Shown here piece after piece: positions 22,452 through 35,418 of a stretch of DNA of 64,000 nt. Source of the stretch: Fistularia commersonii (taxonomy: Eukaryota; Chordata; Actinopteri; Syngnathiformes; Fistulariidae). The position numbers and the translations under genes are program-made. The notes beneath the pieces are model-generated. The model saw only the letters and a list, made by a program, of their open reading frames with translations. It was not told where the DNA came from and did no database searches. The stretch is taken from NCBI GenBank assembly GCA_037954325.1, contig JBBMNZ010000030.1, positions 4,301,001 through 4,365,000 on the forward strand, given 5' to 3'. The stretch's first letter is position 1. The number at the start of each line of letters is the position of its first letter.

Positions 22452-23115
22452 CAAGGGTCTCAGACTCGCGGCCCTCGGGACAATATTTTGTGGCCCCCTA
22501 ACCGAAATCGAATCTTTGTGTTTGTACGACCCGTGCTTAATTTTTCTCATATGCATAAATAGTGGGCTACAAAAAAAAAACAGGCCAGGCAAAAATGAAA
22601 AAGTAACTTTGCAATGTATTTTTTGCTGCAAAATTTGAAAATAAAATTATTTTTGGATGAAAAAACGTCTCGTGACATTGTTAAAGCGATCTATTCTTTT
22701 CTTATATCTAGAAAAACCACAAAAAACAATAGCAAAGAAAAGCAAAACGAAAAAGATTGATATAATAACCAGGATAGCCATCATTAACCTTGTAAACACT
22801 ATACCTCCTTTTATATGTACCACTAATAAATCTAATAAATTCTAGTGGCAAAATTTTCCCACATTGACAAGATTTTCTCTTTTAGCTCAACAATATTTTC
22901 AGGGTGTCATTTCATCAATTCTTTTTTAATATTCATTTTTAACATTTTTTTTATGGAAACTGTTCATTACATATAAAAAAATTCTATATGTAAAAAAAAA
23001 AAGGAAAACTTTGGATTTTGCGTTACTTCTAGGCAATGATTTTACTGCCCCGGCCCCCTCGACATCAAATTAGGAAGTATGTGGCTACCGGACAAAAATG
23101 AGATATAGACCCCTG
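22452..23115 (+). mobile_element. hAT-type MITE, 664 bp
   Basis: The left end CAAGGGTCTCAGACTCGCGG matches the reversed right end CAGGGGTCTATATCTC. Flanking octamers ATTTACAA (22444-22451) and ATATACAC (23116-23123) agree at six of eight bases, as expected for an old hAT 8-bp target duplication. The GTCTC-A-ACTCGCGGCCC end with 'ATATTTTGTGGCCCCC' is a well-known vertebrate repeat. The interior is AT-rich with no transposase. Confidence 0.8.
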
Positions 23116-23123
23116 ATATACAC

Positions 23124-26099
23124 ACATGACGAAACACAAGCATATAAACACACATCTCATTTATTTAGATTTTTTACTCACCCCCGCGGGTGAATCGTGC
23201 GGTGATCTGAATGCCGATTGGATGGTTTGTCTGCGGCGTTTTGCGATTGGCCGCTTTAGTCCGCTGGGGATGAGACTGTTTAATCATAAATGAGAGTCCG
23301 CGGGATTAGACGCAAAGGCCCTTTAAGCGAATCTGGTATCGCTGGCGTCCCCAGAGAGAGCCAGAGATGAGAAAGAGAGAGAAAAAAAAAGCAGAGAGAT
23401 GAAAGAGATGGACTAAAAGGAAGAGGAGGAAATAGAGACGGAGGAGGGGAGGGGGGTGAAGGACCCCCGGAGGTACATGGGGAAGTTCGTGGGGGGACGC
23501 TGAAATAATAACAATGCAAACGGATCCTAATTCAGCCGTCAACGCCACGAGAAAATGAGTTTTATTGATCGATTATCGGTTTCTTCCCCTTTCGGAAATG
23601 ACACGCCTGTCATCGATTTCAGCCTCAGTCACCTCTCCGAAATAAGCCCCGCCATCTCGGCCAGCCCCGCCCCCACGTGCGCTTACAGCCGGGGGTTTCT
23701 ACATCCCGTTGTTGTGAAGGGTTTTGAAAAAAAAATTCCCCTCGCTTCATGTTTTTTTTTTTTTTTTTTTTGGACTTAAATCCTGTGGGGATGGAGTATC
23801 ACAGCTGCATTAGCCCGCAGGCCTCGGGCATATCCCAGCATTAAAATGAAAAAAAAAAAAAAAATACAAGTTAGCAGGCAGTGGTGTTGGAATGTGGTTA
23901 CAAGTTCCCGAGAGAAAGACGCTCAAATCGGCTCGCAGGCTCATCGGAAGCAAACGCAACGCACAGCCGTTCCTATTACAGCAGCGACGGCAGGGAGTGA
24001 TCGGTGCCGGCTTTGAAAAAAAAGCGCTTGATGTCTGTATCTGTAACTTTTTATTTATATGGCAAAAAAAAATATGAAGTAAAGGGGTTGCGGGCATTTT
24101 GGGGAGTTCAGACAGGGCAGCTGACACAGGTTCACCTATTCCAACGAATTTGGGCATCGGTATACAACTCCCCTTCCGACAAACTAATCCCTGTTTTGCA
24201 TTAGATTGACCGATTCCGGCTAATCCAGCGTCAGTGTTTTTCGGGGATACTTTGGGTTTCTGTTGATTTTCTCTGCAGCGGAATCCGATGACAGCCTTCT
24301 AGAAACTCTACACCCGGGACTTTTCATCCCGCCTAAGTATTAAATGTGATTTTCGACCCGATTACATGGTATTACGTCGGTCGGTCGGCGCGATCGCAAA
24401 GTTGGCTGACACGATTGCTGTCAGTTGAGTATTGAGCGATAACTCCGCGAAGCGAACAACTCTGGGGGATGCACAGCAGCGTCTGTTTCATGTCTTTAAT
24501 TTGTGATTTTATGTTTTTAACATGTAATATATATATATGTCACATCTCCAAATTACCCTTATCGAGTTCAATGTAATTGTAACATGAAGTGATAATAAAT
24601 CATTTCTACTAAATCCATCAAATGCGTTAAACGTCATGCAGTCATGGGATTAATAACCTCAAGTTTGATATAAATGAGGTGTAAAACCTTGAGTTTCATT
24701 AAATGCTAATAGAGAAATAGATTAATTATAATATATCAATAAATGCAAATATTCATGAATATATTCAAAAATATAATAAATACTTAAAAAAAATGCAATA
24801 TAATAAATATTCCTGCTGACAGTGAGTTTTTTTTTTCCTACAAAGAATTATTATTATTATTATTAGTTTTACAAAATGACATCAGCTGCAAAAAAAATTG
24901 AAACAAAGATACAATAGTGGACAGATGGATGAATGAATCAATTTGATGATAAAAAAAATCAGTTTTTCACAATAACCCTGGCAAATTCACAAACTCTGGA
25001 TTAATACCTTTTTTTGGATTGAGAGGTTTTATATTCAGTAAAGTGCTGCAGACCGACAGACTGCATTTTGAAGGGAAGAAGTGCGGTTAGGAAGCCATAC
25101 TGAATATTCAGACAAGGAGGGAATCTTTACATAGTCGCATATTATTTCATAAAACTTGTCACAGTTCTATTTTTTTTCCGAGAATACTGTTTCCATAGTA
25201 AGTTTACCTTCCCAGGAATGAAGTGTGCGAGCGTAAGCCACTTGTCAGCCTTGTATTTCTCTCCGCGGTGCTTTGTCTGAGACGTTCGAGATGAGATACT
25301 GCTTTGAGGAAATATATGAAGCTTATTTTGCAGACTTGGGTTCATTAAATCCCCCCAATTGAAGAAGCAGATTTTCTTCTTTGTCTTTAAGCTTCTTTTA
25401 TCCAGGGGGGCTTTCGCTGAGCACGCATGCTCTTTTCCAGCTAAACCCCGGTTCTCATTAGCACCGTTGCTTATATTCACACCTGGGAGCGACCCGGTCC
25501 GACCACAAATCTTTTTACTGTTTGCCAATTAGCATCTCTGTTGGGGTCTGCGGGGAGAAAACGCTTCGCCCGGAGCGCTGGCCCCCCCAAATCATTTTTT
25601 TATTACTTCAATTCCCCCCTCGTGGACTTAAAAAGGATGCTCCGAAACTATTTTAACTGGCCCTTTCGATGGGAGGGTTTGTGGAAACAGAGATGTTGAA
25701 GTTGTTACTGCACAGGATACTCAAGTCTGACTGGGACCCTTTTAATTGTTCTCATACATCACTGGTGATATCTGGGGAAAAAAAAAAATTGTACTAATTC
25801 ATAAAAAACTAAAAAGTGCTAATGTGTAAAATGCTAAAATTATGTGATCAATGTTTTGAATAATAATAATAATAATAATAATAATACATATTATTATTAT
25901 TATTATAAATTGTGCCTATAATGTTTCCACATTTGGGACATTGCAATACAATTTTTTATTTATTTAGTTATTTATATTTTTTGATATTCACAATTTGATG
26001 CTGATACCCTTGGTGCCCTTCAATTGCCCCTCGGAGACCAATAACATTTATTTTGATTCTGACGACTACTACTAATAATAATAATTTTAACAAAAGTAA
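23124..26099. other. Intronic, no gene
   Basis: Holds poly-T at 23751-23771, poly-A at 23850-23864, AT-rich sequence at 24480-24900, and AAT/TAA triplets at 25858-25907. The 115- and 128-codon minus frames (23810-24157, 25142-25528) have no recognisable domain or splice support. Confidence 0.45.
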
Positions 26100-26290
26100 T
26101 AATGATAGGAATTGGAGACAGGCAGGATGTCTAGAGGAAGAACCAAAGAGAAGATTTATGGACGTAGCGAGAGAGGATATGAGCTTTGTTGGCACGAGAG
26201 ACGAGGATAGAAAGAATAGGGTAAGATAGAGAAGGTTGATTCCCTGTGGTGACCCCTAAAGGGAAAAGCCAAAAGAAGAAGAAAAATAAT
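26100..26290 (+). pseudogene. LINE reverse-transcriptase C-terminus and tail
   Basis: The plus strand reads EEPKRRFMDVAREDMSFVGT, RDEDRKNRVR, a stop, then RLIPCGDP and a stop, ending in a GAAGAAGAAAAATAATAT tail. This is the extreme C-terminus of a common fish LINE protein whose intact form ends near a CGDP motif. A related copy is at 48120-48310. The two stops and lack of upstream sequence show a 5'-truncated dead copy. Confidence 0.75.
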
Positions 26291-26752
26291 ATAATAAAAA
26301 TAATAATGATATATCCAATATATATATATATATATATATACAAAATAAATTAACTATTTGAAAATAATTACATATTATTGATATATATTATTACGATATT
26401 ATACTGTATTTATGATTTCTTTCTTCCTTTATTTCATGATAATGTCACTGAATGTAAAGTCTGCATCTGAATCCCAACTCATAACCCTATATCTCTTCAT
26501 TTTTTCGCTCAGCAGCAAGTAGTTTCCAAGAAATATAGGGGTTGTACACTGATGGTACTGATCACAGAAATCCAATGAATCAAGTCACACATGAAGCATG
26601 ATTTATTTACAATAACACGGGCTGTGATTAATAATGACTGTGTGTGTGTGTGTGTGTGTGCCAGAGAGATGAAAAGGTCAAGGAGGTGAACCGGTAGATG
26701 CGGTGATGAGTGAAAGGTTTAAGTGGTCTTGGTGTTCAATAAACTGCATGTG

Positions 26753-26801
<49 letters not shown>

Positions 26802-28929
26802 TGCAAGCACTCCACTGCATCAGTATTCATGGGGTGATGCAGGGGTGTGTTTGCCTGTCCCCCTGAATCTGCCTGTGTATGTATGAGTGCATGTGTGTCT
26901 TTTTATTATGGTGTGTACATGCGACCATGTGACAGCGCGTGCATGCGTGCTTGTCTTTTTCGACCCTGCGTGTGTGTGTGTGTGTGTGTATAGAGAACGG
27001 TTGTCAGTTTCGGTCTGGTAGTCAGCATAATTAGAAATCTCTCTTTTACCCCTGTCTCCCTCTTCCTCCATTCCTTCTTCCACCATCTCTCCATCTCCAC
27101 CCACCCCTTCCTTTTACCCTCCCATCTTTCTTTCTGCATTTCTCCATATTTCCCTCATTCTTTCTTCCTCCCCGCTCCCTCTCCTCTATTACTCTGAGTG
27201 ATGACTTTTAAATCATCCTTTCATTCTTAGTGCGATGATGAATGAGACTATATCTGTTCCTTTTCTCTGTGTTTGTTCTGCCCTCCGTCTCTGCCCCTCT
27301 GTCTGTTTCTGTTCGCCGAAAACGCTTCCGCAGTTTCTAAATTTGATAATGATAGTTCATTTGGAGTGCAACGGCCTCGCTAGGGAGAGAAAAAAAGGAA
27401 AAAAAAAATCAAGATGAATTTTAAATATTTTTTTAGATTAATTAATAAAAAAATAAGTAATTTATTTATCACTATAAAATCATATTATTATACATTATAA
27501 ATTTATTATAAAATGTATTATAAATGTATTATAAAATTATATTCATTAAATAAATCTTTTAAAAATAAAGATATTAAAATATATCAAAAAAAATAATAAA
27601 ATAAAATAAATGAATATATATGTATATGTATGCATGTGTGTGAATATACATGTATGTACATTTTTCTAGAATAATAATTATAAGAGATAACTGTAACTCC
27701 AACCTATGGGCAATTGAAGCGTGAGGTAATTCTAATTCTAATTTTTATTCAAATCAAATAGAAAATTCTCTATCACACACACACACATATTCACACAAAC
27801 AGACCCACACACACACACACACAAGTATGTTCAAACAGTATTAGGAAAATGCATATTTTTTCATAAAAATGTATTTCAATTTGCTCGTGCAAAAAAAGGT
27901 TAACTTTGCCCCGCCCCTTCCTTCCCCCCAACTTTCCATTTCCTGTTTCGAAAAGCTCGGTCTGATGCGTCTTCTCCTGTTCGACCGCTAAAGTTTCTCC
28001 TTTTCGGTTGTAAATTTGCTTCTTTCCAGCAACATTCTCTCTCGAAATGAGCCATTTACCACACTATTAACGGATAATGGCATCACGCCGCGGTTGTGTT
28101 GACATTTAAAATGACTGATAAGAGTTACTAAAGTGAACATTAAGGTAGCTGCGGAGAACGTACCTTCTGATAACCTATGGCTTTGTTTATGTGAAAGAAG
28201 TTTGCCTATGATAGTTCAGCTGCTCACGCATCCAGAAAATTTTCCCGCGTGTTTTTCCGAGGCCGCTCTTCCAATGAGCGTCTCGGCTTTAATTAAAAAC
28301 ACGGGCTTGATTCAGAGCTTCATATAAAACGTTGCGCGGAAATATAATGTCGTGTATAAATCACATTTCATTCAGTCTGTCTTGAGGCAAATGTTATCAG
28401 CGCCGTTGCAATCCGCTCGCTGCTTTCTCCCAAACTGTAATGTGCAATTTTCCTTGAATGCATTATGCATATTGACTTTAATTTTCCCTCCCCCACGACA
28501 ACATCAGTCTCTGCATTCCCCTTCATTTTCCCGCTATTCTTCATCCGTAATGGGCTCTTGTTTATATCCTCCATCGCCCCTCATTTAACTCATTAACTCC
28601 ACCTGATGAGTCCGTATTTAAGGACCGCGGCTCCTCTGATGGAGCCTCACCTTTGCAACGGAAGGGGGGTTCGGATCCAGAAGCTTTTTCCCTTCACGTT
28701 CATGAATGCGGTTTCTCAGATTGAGAGAGATTTCTCAGGTTTTGAAGGTTTTGAACCTCCTTATTTACGAGCCGGGGGCAGATTTGACATCTCGACCTCC
28801 TGTCGTGGAACTTGACCTCGGGCCCGGCCGGTGAAGAGGTCGAACATCTTAAGATAGACACACAGGGAAAAGGGGGACTTGAACTAAGCTTTGAAAATGA
28901 AAATAAAATACATTTATTTGTGAATGTCA
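26291..28929. other. Intronic, no gene; GT and AT simple sequence
   Basis: (TA)n at 26318-26340. GT microsatellites at 26639-26660, 26757-26796 and 26967-26989. AT-rich block at 27415-27680 and CA runs at about 27775-27822. Cys/Val- or His/Thr-rich frames here are repeat translations. 27900-28850 is complex sequence without a recognised element or gene. Confidence 0.5.
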
Positions 28930-29540
28930 TATTGAAATCAGGATTTGTTTAAATCTTACTAATGTAATTGTTTATTATTATTATTATTATTATTATCTTT
29001 TCTTATCATTTATTAGCATTTATTTTTATTATTATTATTATTATTATATGTACATCCATTGTGTATGTATTATATTATTTAAACAGCAACAGCAATAAAG
29101 ATAATTTATTACATATAGATATAATATTTCAATAATTATTATTTGTATTATATTAATGCATGCATTTAATTTATATGAATTATTTTATTATTATTATTCC
29201 TGAAGACTAATAATAATAATTGATGTTTAAAATTATTATTTTTAAGTAATTATGACAATTATAATAGCAATTATTATTATCATTATTATTATTGTTATTG
29301 TTGTTGTCGTTATCATTATTATTATATAATACATCAGTAAACCAATATATATAAATATATCACATATAATATATCATTTTTATTCTACTACTAGTAGTAA
29401 TACTACCACTATTAATAATAATAAGAAGTATAAGTATCAATCTTATTATTATTGTAATTGTATTATAATTCATAATAGTAATAATAATAATTATCATTAT
29501 TATTATTGTGTAATAATTGTTATTATTTATAATATTTTAT
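28930..29540. repeat. Long AT-rich imperfect (TTA/ATA)n region
   Basis: About 600 bases almost entirely of A and T, dominated by imperfect ATT/TTA and AAT triplets (for example 28973-28996, 29024-29047, 29272-29295, 29411-29425). It has no coding capacity and is a simple-sequence region. Confidence 0.85.
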
Positions 29541-32014
29541 TTGGCAGTTTTAAGCCACCCAAACACTTGTCATCTTGCTTCCCCCTCCGGAGTCGGCCGC
29601 CGTCCCGGGTCTGTTTTTTTTTGCCAAGAAGGGAAGGATCCAAGTGTTTCTTCAAAAGACTTGGAAGTCAGCGCTTCTTCTGCGGCACCGACGGACGGCC
29701 ACCCGCGAAGTCCATATGCCCAGCCGTTGTTGACCCCGTTCAATCCACCGTTTCCTTCCCCCGACTGAGCTGGCATTCCACCCTCGAAATCACCGCCACG
29801 AGAAATCCCCCCCACAAAAAAAAAAAAAAAAAAAAAAATGACCCTTCCAAAATCCAATGAAATAAGGGTGTTTTCTAACTCCATGTTGTACTCCACCAAG
29901 TTTTCCTTCATCGGTTAAATTGAACAAAAAACACAAAATACCTCCAATTCCTCCTTTGCTTCTAAACCCGAGCAGCCGAGGCTTTCTTGGGAAGCATAAA
30001 AGATCTCAGAAGCAGGTAGTTGTAATTTATCCTTCAGGTACAAAACACCCACTTACCTTTAGTTCTTATAAATTTATGAACATTCATAACATCTCTGATT
30101 CTCATCCGAAAGAGTCCTCTGGGTGCTCTCTAAACGGCGTGGCCGCAAGACGCAAGGTCGCTCCGAGCGGTCGTATCGAGTAGTCGCGTCGCTCAGGTTT
30201 TGCAAGTGAAACCACCTAAATAAACTTTTAGTCGTTTCTCCGTGCAGACGCGATGATGTATTGGAGCGGGGAGGATGGAGAGGGACGAGAATGAGTCTGT
30301 AAGACGGGTAGTGCATGTTCTGGAGATGAGATGGTTTGGACGGCGCGGTGGGCATCTGCTGGACGGACTCAGGTGGTTCAGATCAGCACGTCGGGTCCTG
30401 GACGGTGCAACCATTACAGGGAATTACATCATCGGCATTTAAAAAAAGCATCATTACTGCTCCTCATCATGGGCTCAGATCAAATCTACCTTTTTTATTT
30501 TGATTTTTTTTTCGCTCCTGGAGCCCCACTGGACCTTCGCTTAAAGACTTTGAGCTTCTCAGATACGCCAAGGACCCGTCAGAGACGCCCGTTTGTCAGA
30601 AATTCTCTGACATCCGTGAGATGCACGATCTGCACCTCCGGGAATTGATAGCCATACCGTGCCTTTTTTTTTTTTTTTTGAAAATATCATCGCCGACCCG
30701 CCCCCAAACGCCAAAGAACCATCGACCTCCCCTCTGAGGACGAAAGTAACCATCCCTTCCCATTCCTTCCCATCCTTTCCCGGCCTCTTTTCATGATTAC
30801 ATTTCAAAACCGGCGCAGGTGTTCCGCTGTCAAGCTCATTCATTTCTGCTCTGAACATTTCTTATCATAACGGATAACAACACAAATCACGGAGTATTTG
30901 ACGGCTCATTCCAAGGAGAATGCCTCAATAAGTACATGTTTCACCCGGGCCCCTGTGCTCTCAAGGTAAAACACTTTATCCGAATAAACGGTGACATTGA
31001 GTGCCTCTTTGCCGAATATGTCTGCTGCGTCAAGATAGTCTGTATCTTCCATTCTTAAACCGCCCAAAACCGTCCTCCCCCTTCTCGTAAACCGCCGTCC
31101 TTCTGGTTCGTAGATGGGTGATTTATGCGCAAACAGGTTAAATATAGCAAACAAATAGGGAGCTGCTCCTGCGCCGACTGTAGCTCTAAAATGATCCCTT
31201 CATCAAATCCTGGACGCTCCGTCGCAAGGGAACGCGCAATGGTCGTGCAGCACGAGATGCGAACGAATAAAGGGCTGATCTCGAAATCCATCCTCAAACC
31301 CGGAAAGAAATCCGCTCATCAATCTACTTTGCGTCTTCGTTGGACAGCGTTTCTATCCAAAACTAGAATTTTGGTCGTTCTGACCCAAGTCTGATTCACA
31401 AACTAGCATAACAAGCAGTGCTTTCGTTAAGGGATGATTTATCGAAGAAAAACATCCTGCATATACAAAGTTTCTCCTATACAAAGGCCAGTTTGAAGTA
31501 CCTGTATTTTCCTCCCGCAGTTCTGCTTGTCCCTTCGGTTCCTCATCGTCTTATCTCTGATTGGTTGTGAAGGGCCAGAGGTAGTGGGTTTTAATTGCCG
31601 CTCAGGCTGCCATTGGTCATTATATTTGTCCCCGTGACGGGCCTGCCAGGCTAAAGGAGGACTGACAGAACACGTACAAAGACAAATGAAGACGAAGGAT
31701 TTATTGCCGCGGCGTTCTGTTTTCCTGCATTTCATTTCTATTTGATACACCGACTGCTTTGTTTATATATACACACTCACATAGTGTTGTGTTGGGCATT
31801 TGGTATTTAAATTGAATATAAGGCCCGGGTTCCCAACGGCCGCGGGAACAATGAAGGGATGTTTTTTTAGAGTGAATTTTGGGATCAGTTATAATCGACT
31901 TTCAGATCTACATATTAACCAACATGCAATTCATATAATGGTTTTAATGAATAAGTACGTATGTTTTTTAGTTTTTTTTGGGGGGGGGGTTGTTTCTGAA
32001 TTTTGAATGATCTA
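29541..32014. other. Intronic, no gene
   Basis: Mixed composition with CpG-rich parts (29580-29720, 30120-30200), poly-A at 29816-29838, poly-T at 30664-30679, and a G run at 31980-31989. Frames up to 113 codons show no domain. I recognise no repeat family. Confidence 0.45.
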
Positions 32015-32345
32015 TTACATCCTAGATCTGAATGAATGAAACATGAAAATATGAAATATCATTTTTATGAAATACTTTGTTCTTTACATATTTAAATGTG
32101 CTGACAACAAAATCGCACAAAAAATGATCAATGAAAATCAAGTATTAACCCATGGAGGTCTGGATTTGGAGTTACACACCAATTTAATGTGGAAAAATTT
32201 ATTAACGGGGAAAAACACACCACAGGCTGATCCAACTTGGATGTAATGTCCTTAAAACAAGTCAAAATGAATCAGTGTTGCTTCCCAAGTGGACAATTTT
32301 ATTTCACACATGTGTGTTTTACATTGTAAATTAGTATTTCCTTCC
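32015..32345 (+). mobile_element. MITE family B, copy 3 (ends eroded)
   Basis: Has ACATCCTAGATCTGAATGAA, ATGGAGGTCTGGATTTGGAG, AAAAACACACCACAGGCTGA, TCCAACTTGGATGTAATGTC and CTTAAAACAAGTCAAAATGA in the same order as copies 1 and 2. Both termini are missing or too diverged to see, and there is a small internal duplication near 32195-32225. No coding sequence. Confidence 0.8.
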
Positions 32346-33768
32346 TTTCCTTAAATATATATCTATATTTTTTTTTCCAAATCAATGAATTAATTCTTTT
32401 TTTTTTTTTAGCTGTTGTGAAAATACAATTAATATGTATCCCTTTGCTTTGTGGTGCAATGTGAGTTTATAAAAATAAAATAAAAAAAAAAGAGCAGCAA
32501 TGAATAATAATAAATCAAACTCTCAACCCCCCTGCTGTACGATCCCGGAGTGAGGTGATGGAAATCACATCGAGCTCCGAAGGCCTCTTCTCTGTATGAG
32601 CTGACTCTGCGGTCGGACTCCCCCGTGGAGGGAGAAGAACAAAAGAATAAGTTAACAATTTTCCCTTCAGGAATCAAAAGATCACCGCTAAAACAACCAT
32701 ACAGGTACTCAAAGAACCGCTGTAGTGCGTTTGATACAAAAATGAAAAGGATAATTAGAATAAAGTTAGATCATAATTATCTTGATTGCGACTAGAGAGA
32801 CCAAAAAGATCACGTCCACCAACAGTTTACATTTTCAGTTTTCGCCGTGAACCGGGACCTGGCGAGTTCGAGAATAAGCCTGCGGCGTAATTAATTTCAT
32901 CGGCACCGAAAGGGAATAAAAATAAAGTTGCAAAGGGTTAAAACTAATTTAATACACCCTCCTCCGAATTCTTCAAATAAAGATAACGTTTGATTATTGC
33001 CTTCGTTTTCTGAGAGGCGGATTTCGCTGTTGGGGTGAACTGCAGCAAAAAAAAAAAAAAAAAAAAAACACATATATTTGTCTCATGCAATTAAAAAGAA
33101 ACGACGGTAAAGCTCGATCTAGGTGATTTAGTTCATTTTGCGTCTTTCCCTCGGCTCCCCTGCTCTTGTTACTCTTTCCTCCACCCACCCGTCTGTCGCC
33201 CCGGGCGCGGCGCCATAACGAAGGGCCTACGGTAACTCATCAGGACCCGGGGGTGTGTAGATCAGCGTCTCCCCCGCCCGAAAGAAACCGCCGTCTTCCC
33301 ACGAAGCCGCTTGCCGATCGTCGAACCCAAAGACGGAACCAGCTTTCGGGAGATGTCGGATATTTTTTGACGCGGTCCGGGTAACATCGCTTCCTGGTCC
33401 GCTGAAAAACTCCCCGAGAAATAAAGCGATTTCGGTTTTGGCCACGGGAGTCTGTTCGTACCGCATTGATGTGGCATCGTTATTATTTTCAAAGAAGCGG
33501 GATCCGTCAGACCAAAGCCGACCTACTTCAGTCATCGCATCCCGCGGTTTATTCCTGCGCCGATGTAAAGCTAGTTTTCTCCTTCAGAACCGCGTTGGAC
33601 ACTTTGTACGCCGCCTGTAGGAATCACTTAAAGTCAAATACCGTTCATGTCGCACAAAATTACAAGGAGCAGTTTTCCTCATGGGGGATTTAAAGTCTGC
33701 AAATCTTTGTATTGGAGACACAAGTCGTGTGTGTGTGTGTGTTGTTGGTGGAGGTGGCGGCGCAAACA
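32346..33768. other. Intronic, no gene
   Basis: T-rich sequence at 32370-32410, poly-A at 33045-33068, and a GT run at 33727-33742. 33180-33600 is CpG-rich and non-repetitive. Overlapping frames of 60-102 codons there lack any known domain. Confidence 0.45.
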
Positions 33769-34482
33769 AGTTCAAGGATTCAAGACTTTTATTGTTGTTA
33801 AACACAGTGCAACATAATTTAGAGATAGCAGCTTTCAGATTCGGTTGAATCAAAAACAGACAGCCTTAAATAGAAAGAAACTGCACGACAATAAAACGAT
33901 AGCAGCATCCCTGTGTTAAAGGTATAAGAAAAATAGATTAGAAATATATGAATAACATCTCGAAGAATAAATAGATGAATATGCAGAAAGAAAAAAGGAA
34001 AAAGTGAAGAAGTAGAAAAGTGGAAAAAAAAGGTTTTATTGTATGTACTGTGTGTGAGGTTCAAGTGTTTGCGTTGTGCTGAATTTTGTGCGATTTGGGT
34101 AAAATTCTTATGATTACAACAATTCTTCAGCATTGCGGCGTTCTGTGAGACACACTGGGACGGACTGAAAAACAGTCGGTTGAAGTCAGAGTCAACTTTA
34201 TTGTCAATTTTCTCCGCGCGGTACTGAACATGTACTGGACCGAGAAGACGTTTCTCAAGATCCCACGGTGACAAGAACAAAATTAACCAAATAAAAATAA
34301 TAATAGAGTGCAAATCAATAATAAAGTGCACTGTTATATTAAACAGTAAACATGAATCTATGTTGTCATCCTTTTAATTGTCTCTTTTATTTATATTTAT
34401 ATTCATATGTAGTGTTGTTATTGCTCTACTATGACAAAAGAATTTCCCATATGGGGATCAATAAAGTGTTATTATCTTATCT
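33769..34482 (-). mobile_element. Cluster of retroposon 3'-end fragments
   Basis: Three blocks resemble reversed 3' ends of fish LINE/SINE elements: TTCAAGGATTCAAGACTTTT at 33771-33790, CAGAGTCAACTTTATTGTCA near 34188-34207, and, probably in the opposite orientation, AATTTCCCATATGGGGATCA with ATAAAGTG at 34441-34468. These start or end the A-rich sequence between them. The families are not identified, and individual boundaries are uncertain. The 170-codon minus frame at 33819-34331 crosses these pieces and is not a gene. Confidence 0.5.
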
Positions 34483-34784
34483 ATCTTATGAAGTACAAAG
34501 TGCACGCAGTTTAAAAATGATATTTGACGGCATGAAAAGTAGCAGCAGCCTTTTTTTTTTTTGTTATTGTACAGTTTATAGCAAAGGTCAGTAAGAAGTA
34601 CCATAATGGTACACGCTGCAAGAGCAGCATGATGGTTTTCTCAGTGCAAAATAGCAGATACGCAAAAAAAAAAAAACACTATTTCGACATATTATCAGAG
34701 TCCGGGGGAGAATTCGACATCCGGGGAGCGAGAGGATGGTTTTGCACCTTTTGCCGTCACGTGTGGTTTTGTAAAAAAGTGAAA
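34483..34784 (+). other. End of upstream intron
   Basis: Intronic sequence with poly-T at 34550-34561 and poly-A at 34664-34675. No repeat or coding signal until the splice acceptor. Confidence 0.5.
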
Positions 34785-34807
34785 CGTTTCCCCTTTTTGT
34801 CGCCCAG
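34785..34807 (+). other. Splice acceptor of the csmd3 exon
   Basis: The pyrimidine-rich stretch TTTCCCCTTTTTGTCGCCC ends in AG at 34806-34807. It immediately precedes the frame that reads into the CUB domain, fixing the exon start at 34808. Confidence 0.85.
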
Positions 34808-35030
34808 GTTTCATCTACACATGTGGAGGGACGCTAAAAGGCAGGAATGGCAGTATAGAGTCGCCGGGTTTCCCGTACGGCTACCCCAACGGGGCAAACT
34901 GCACCTGGGTCATCGTGGGAGAGGAGGGGAGCAGGATCCAGCTCATCTTCCTGTCGTTCGCCATTGAGGAGGAGTATGACTTCCTGTCCTTGTACGATGG
35001 ACACCCGCATCCCGCGAACTTCAGGACCAG
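34808..35030 (+). CDS. csmd3: csmd3 internal exon, first half of the N-terminal CUB domain
   Basis: CSMD3 is a very large single-pass membrane protein of CUB and Sushi domains, mainly neuronal, implicated in dendrite and synapse development. This 223-bp exon enters in phase 1 (last two bases of a Gly codon), has 73 full codons and leaves in phase 2. It reads FIYTCGGTLKGRNG at residues 1-14, SIESPGFPYGYPN at 15-27, ANCTW at 29-33, and EEEYDFLSLYDG at 53-64. Cys5 and Cys31 would form the usual first CUB disulphide. Acidic residues in EEEYD and YDG fit the CUB calcium site. Asn13 (NGS) and Asn30 (NCT) are glycosylation sequons. From memory, the YTCGGTLKG start and HPHP-NFRTR end match CSMD3 better than CSMD1 or CSMD2. 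The rest of the domain must lie in a later exon, and the signal-peptide exon lies upstream; neither was found here. No stop or frameshift. Confidence 0.9.
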
Positions 35031-35036
35031 GTAAGG
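35031..35036 (+). other. Splice donor of the csmd3 exon
   Basis: CCAG|GTAAGG is close to the consensus 5' splice site and follows the last codon part of FRT(R). It fixes the exon end at 35030. Confidence 0.88.
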
Positions 35037-35418
35037 CTGGGAATTTTGATTATTATTATTATTTTTTTTTTAATTATTTTTTAATTTGTAAAAATGGCAT
35101 TTGATTGGAAACAGGAAGATGGACCGAAAAAAAAACAAAACAAAAAAAAAACAGTACAGCGAGGACAGAAATAAATGTATCTATCTTTTAATCGCGGCTC
35201 TCGGGGGGGGTATGACATCATTTTTTTTTTCATCCTTCGTTGGGTAATTGCTCATTTTACAATAATAAATTAAATTGAAGACTAATAAATTGAAGACTAA
35301 GTGGGAATGAAACGGCTATCTGAATGGAGTACCCGCATTGAAAGAGGAAAAACAGTAAAACAGTAGAAAAAAGAAGACAAAAGCTTAAAGCTTCCAAAAC
35401 GATTGATTGTTTGAATCC
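35037..35418 (+). other. Start of downstream intron, no gene
   Basis: AT-rich with T runs at 35063-35071 and 35220-35230, and a G run at 35203-35210. No repeat is recognised until the MITE at 35419. Confidence 0.5.

Larger units (their letters stand above)
1..34807 (+). other. csmd3: csmd3 upstream intron (partial)
   Basis: All DNA before the exon at 34808 is inferred to be one intron that begins outside the window, since no exon-like frame with matching phase-1 donor was found. An unrecognised signal-peptide or 5' UTR exon inside it cannot be excluded. Confidence 0.6.

Noticed and set aside
33819..34331. 170-codon minus frame
   Set aside because: It crosses retroposon 3'-end fragments and AT-rich sequence and has no domain.
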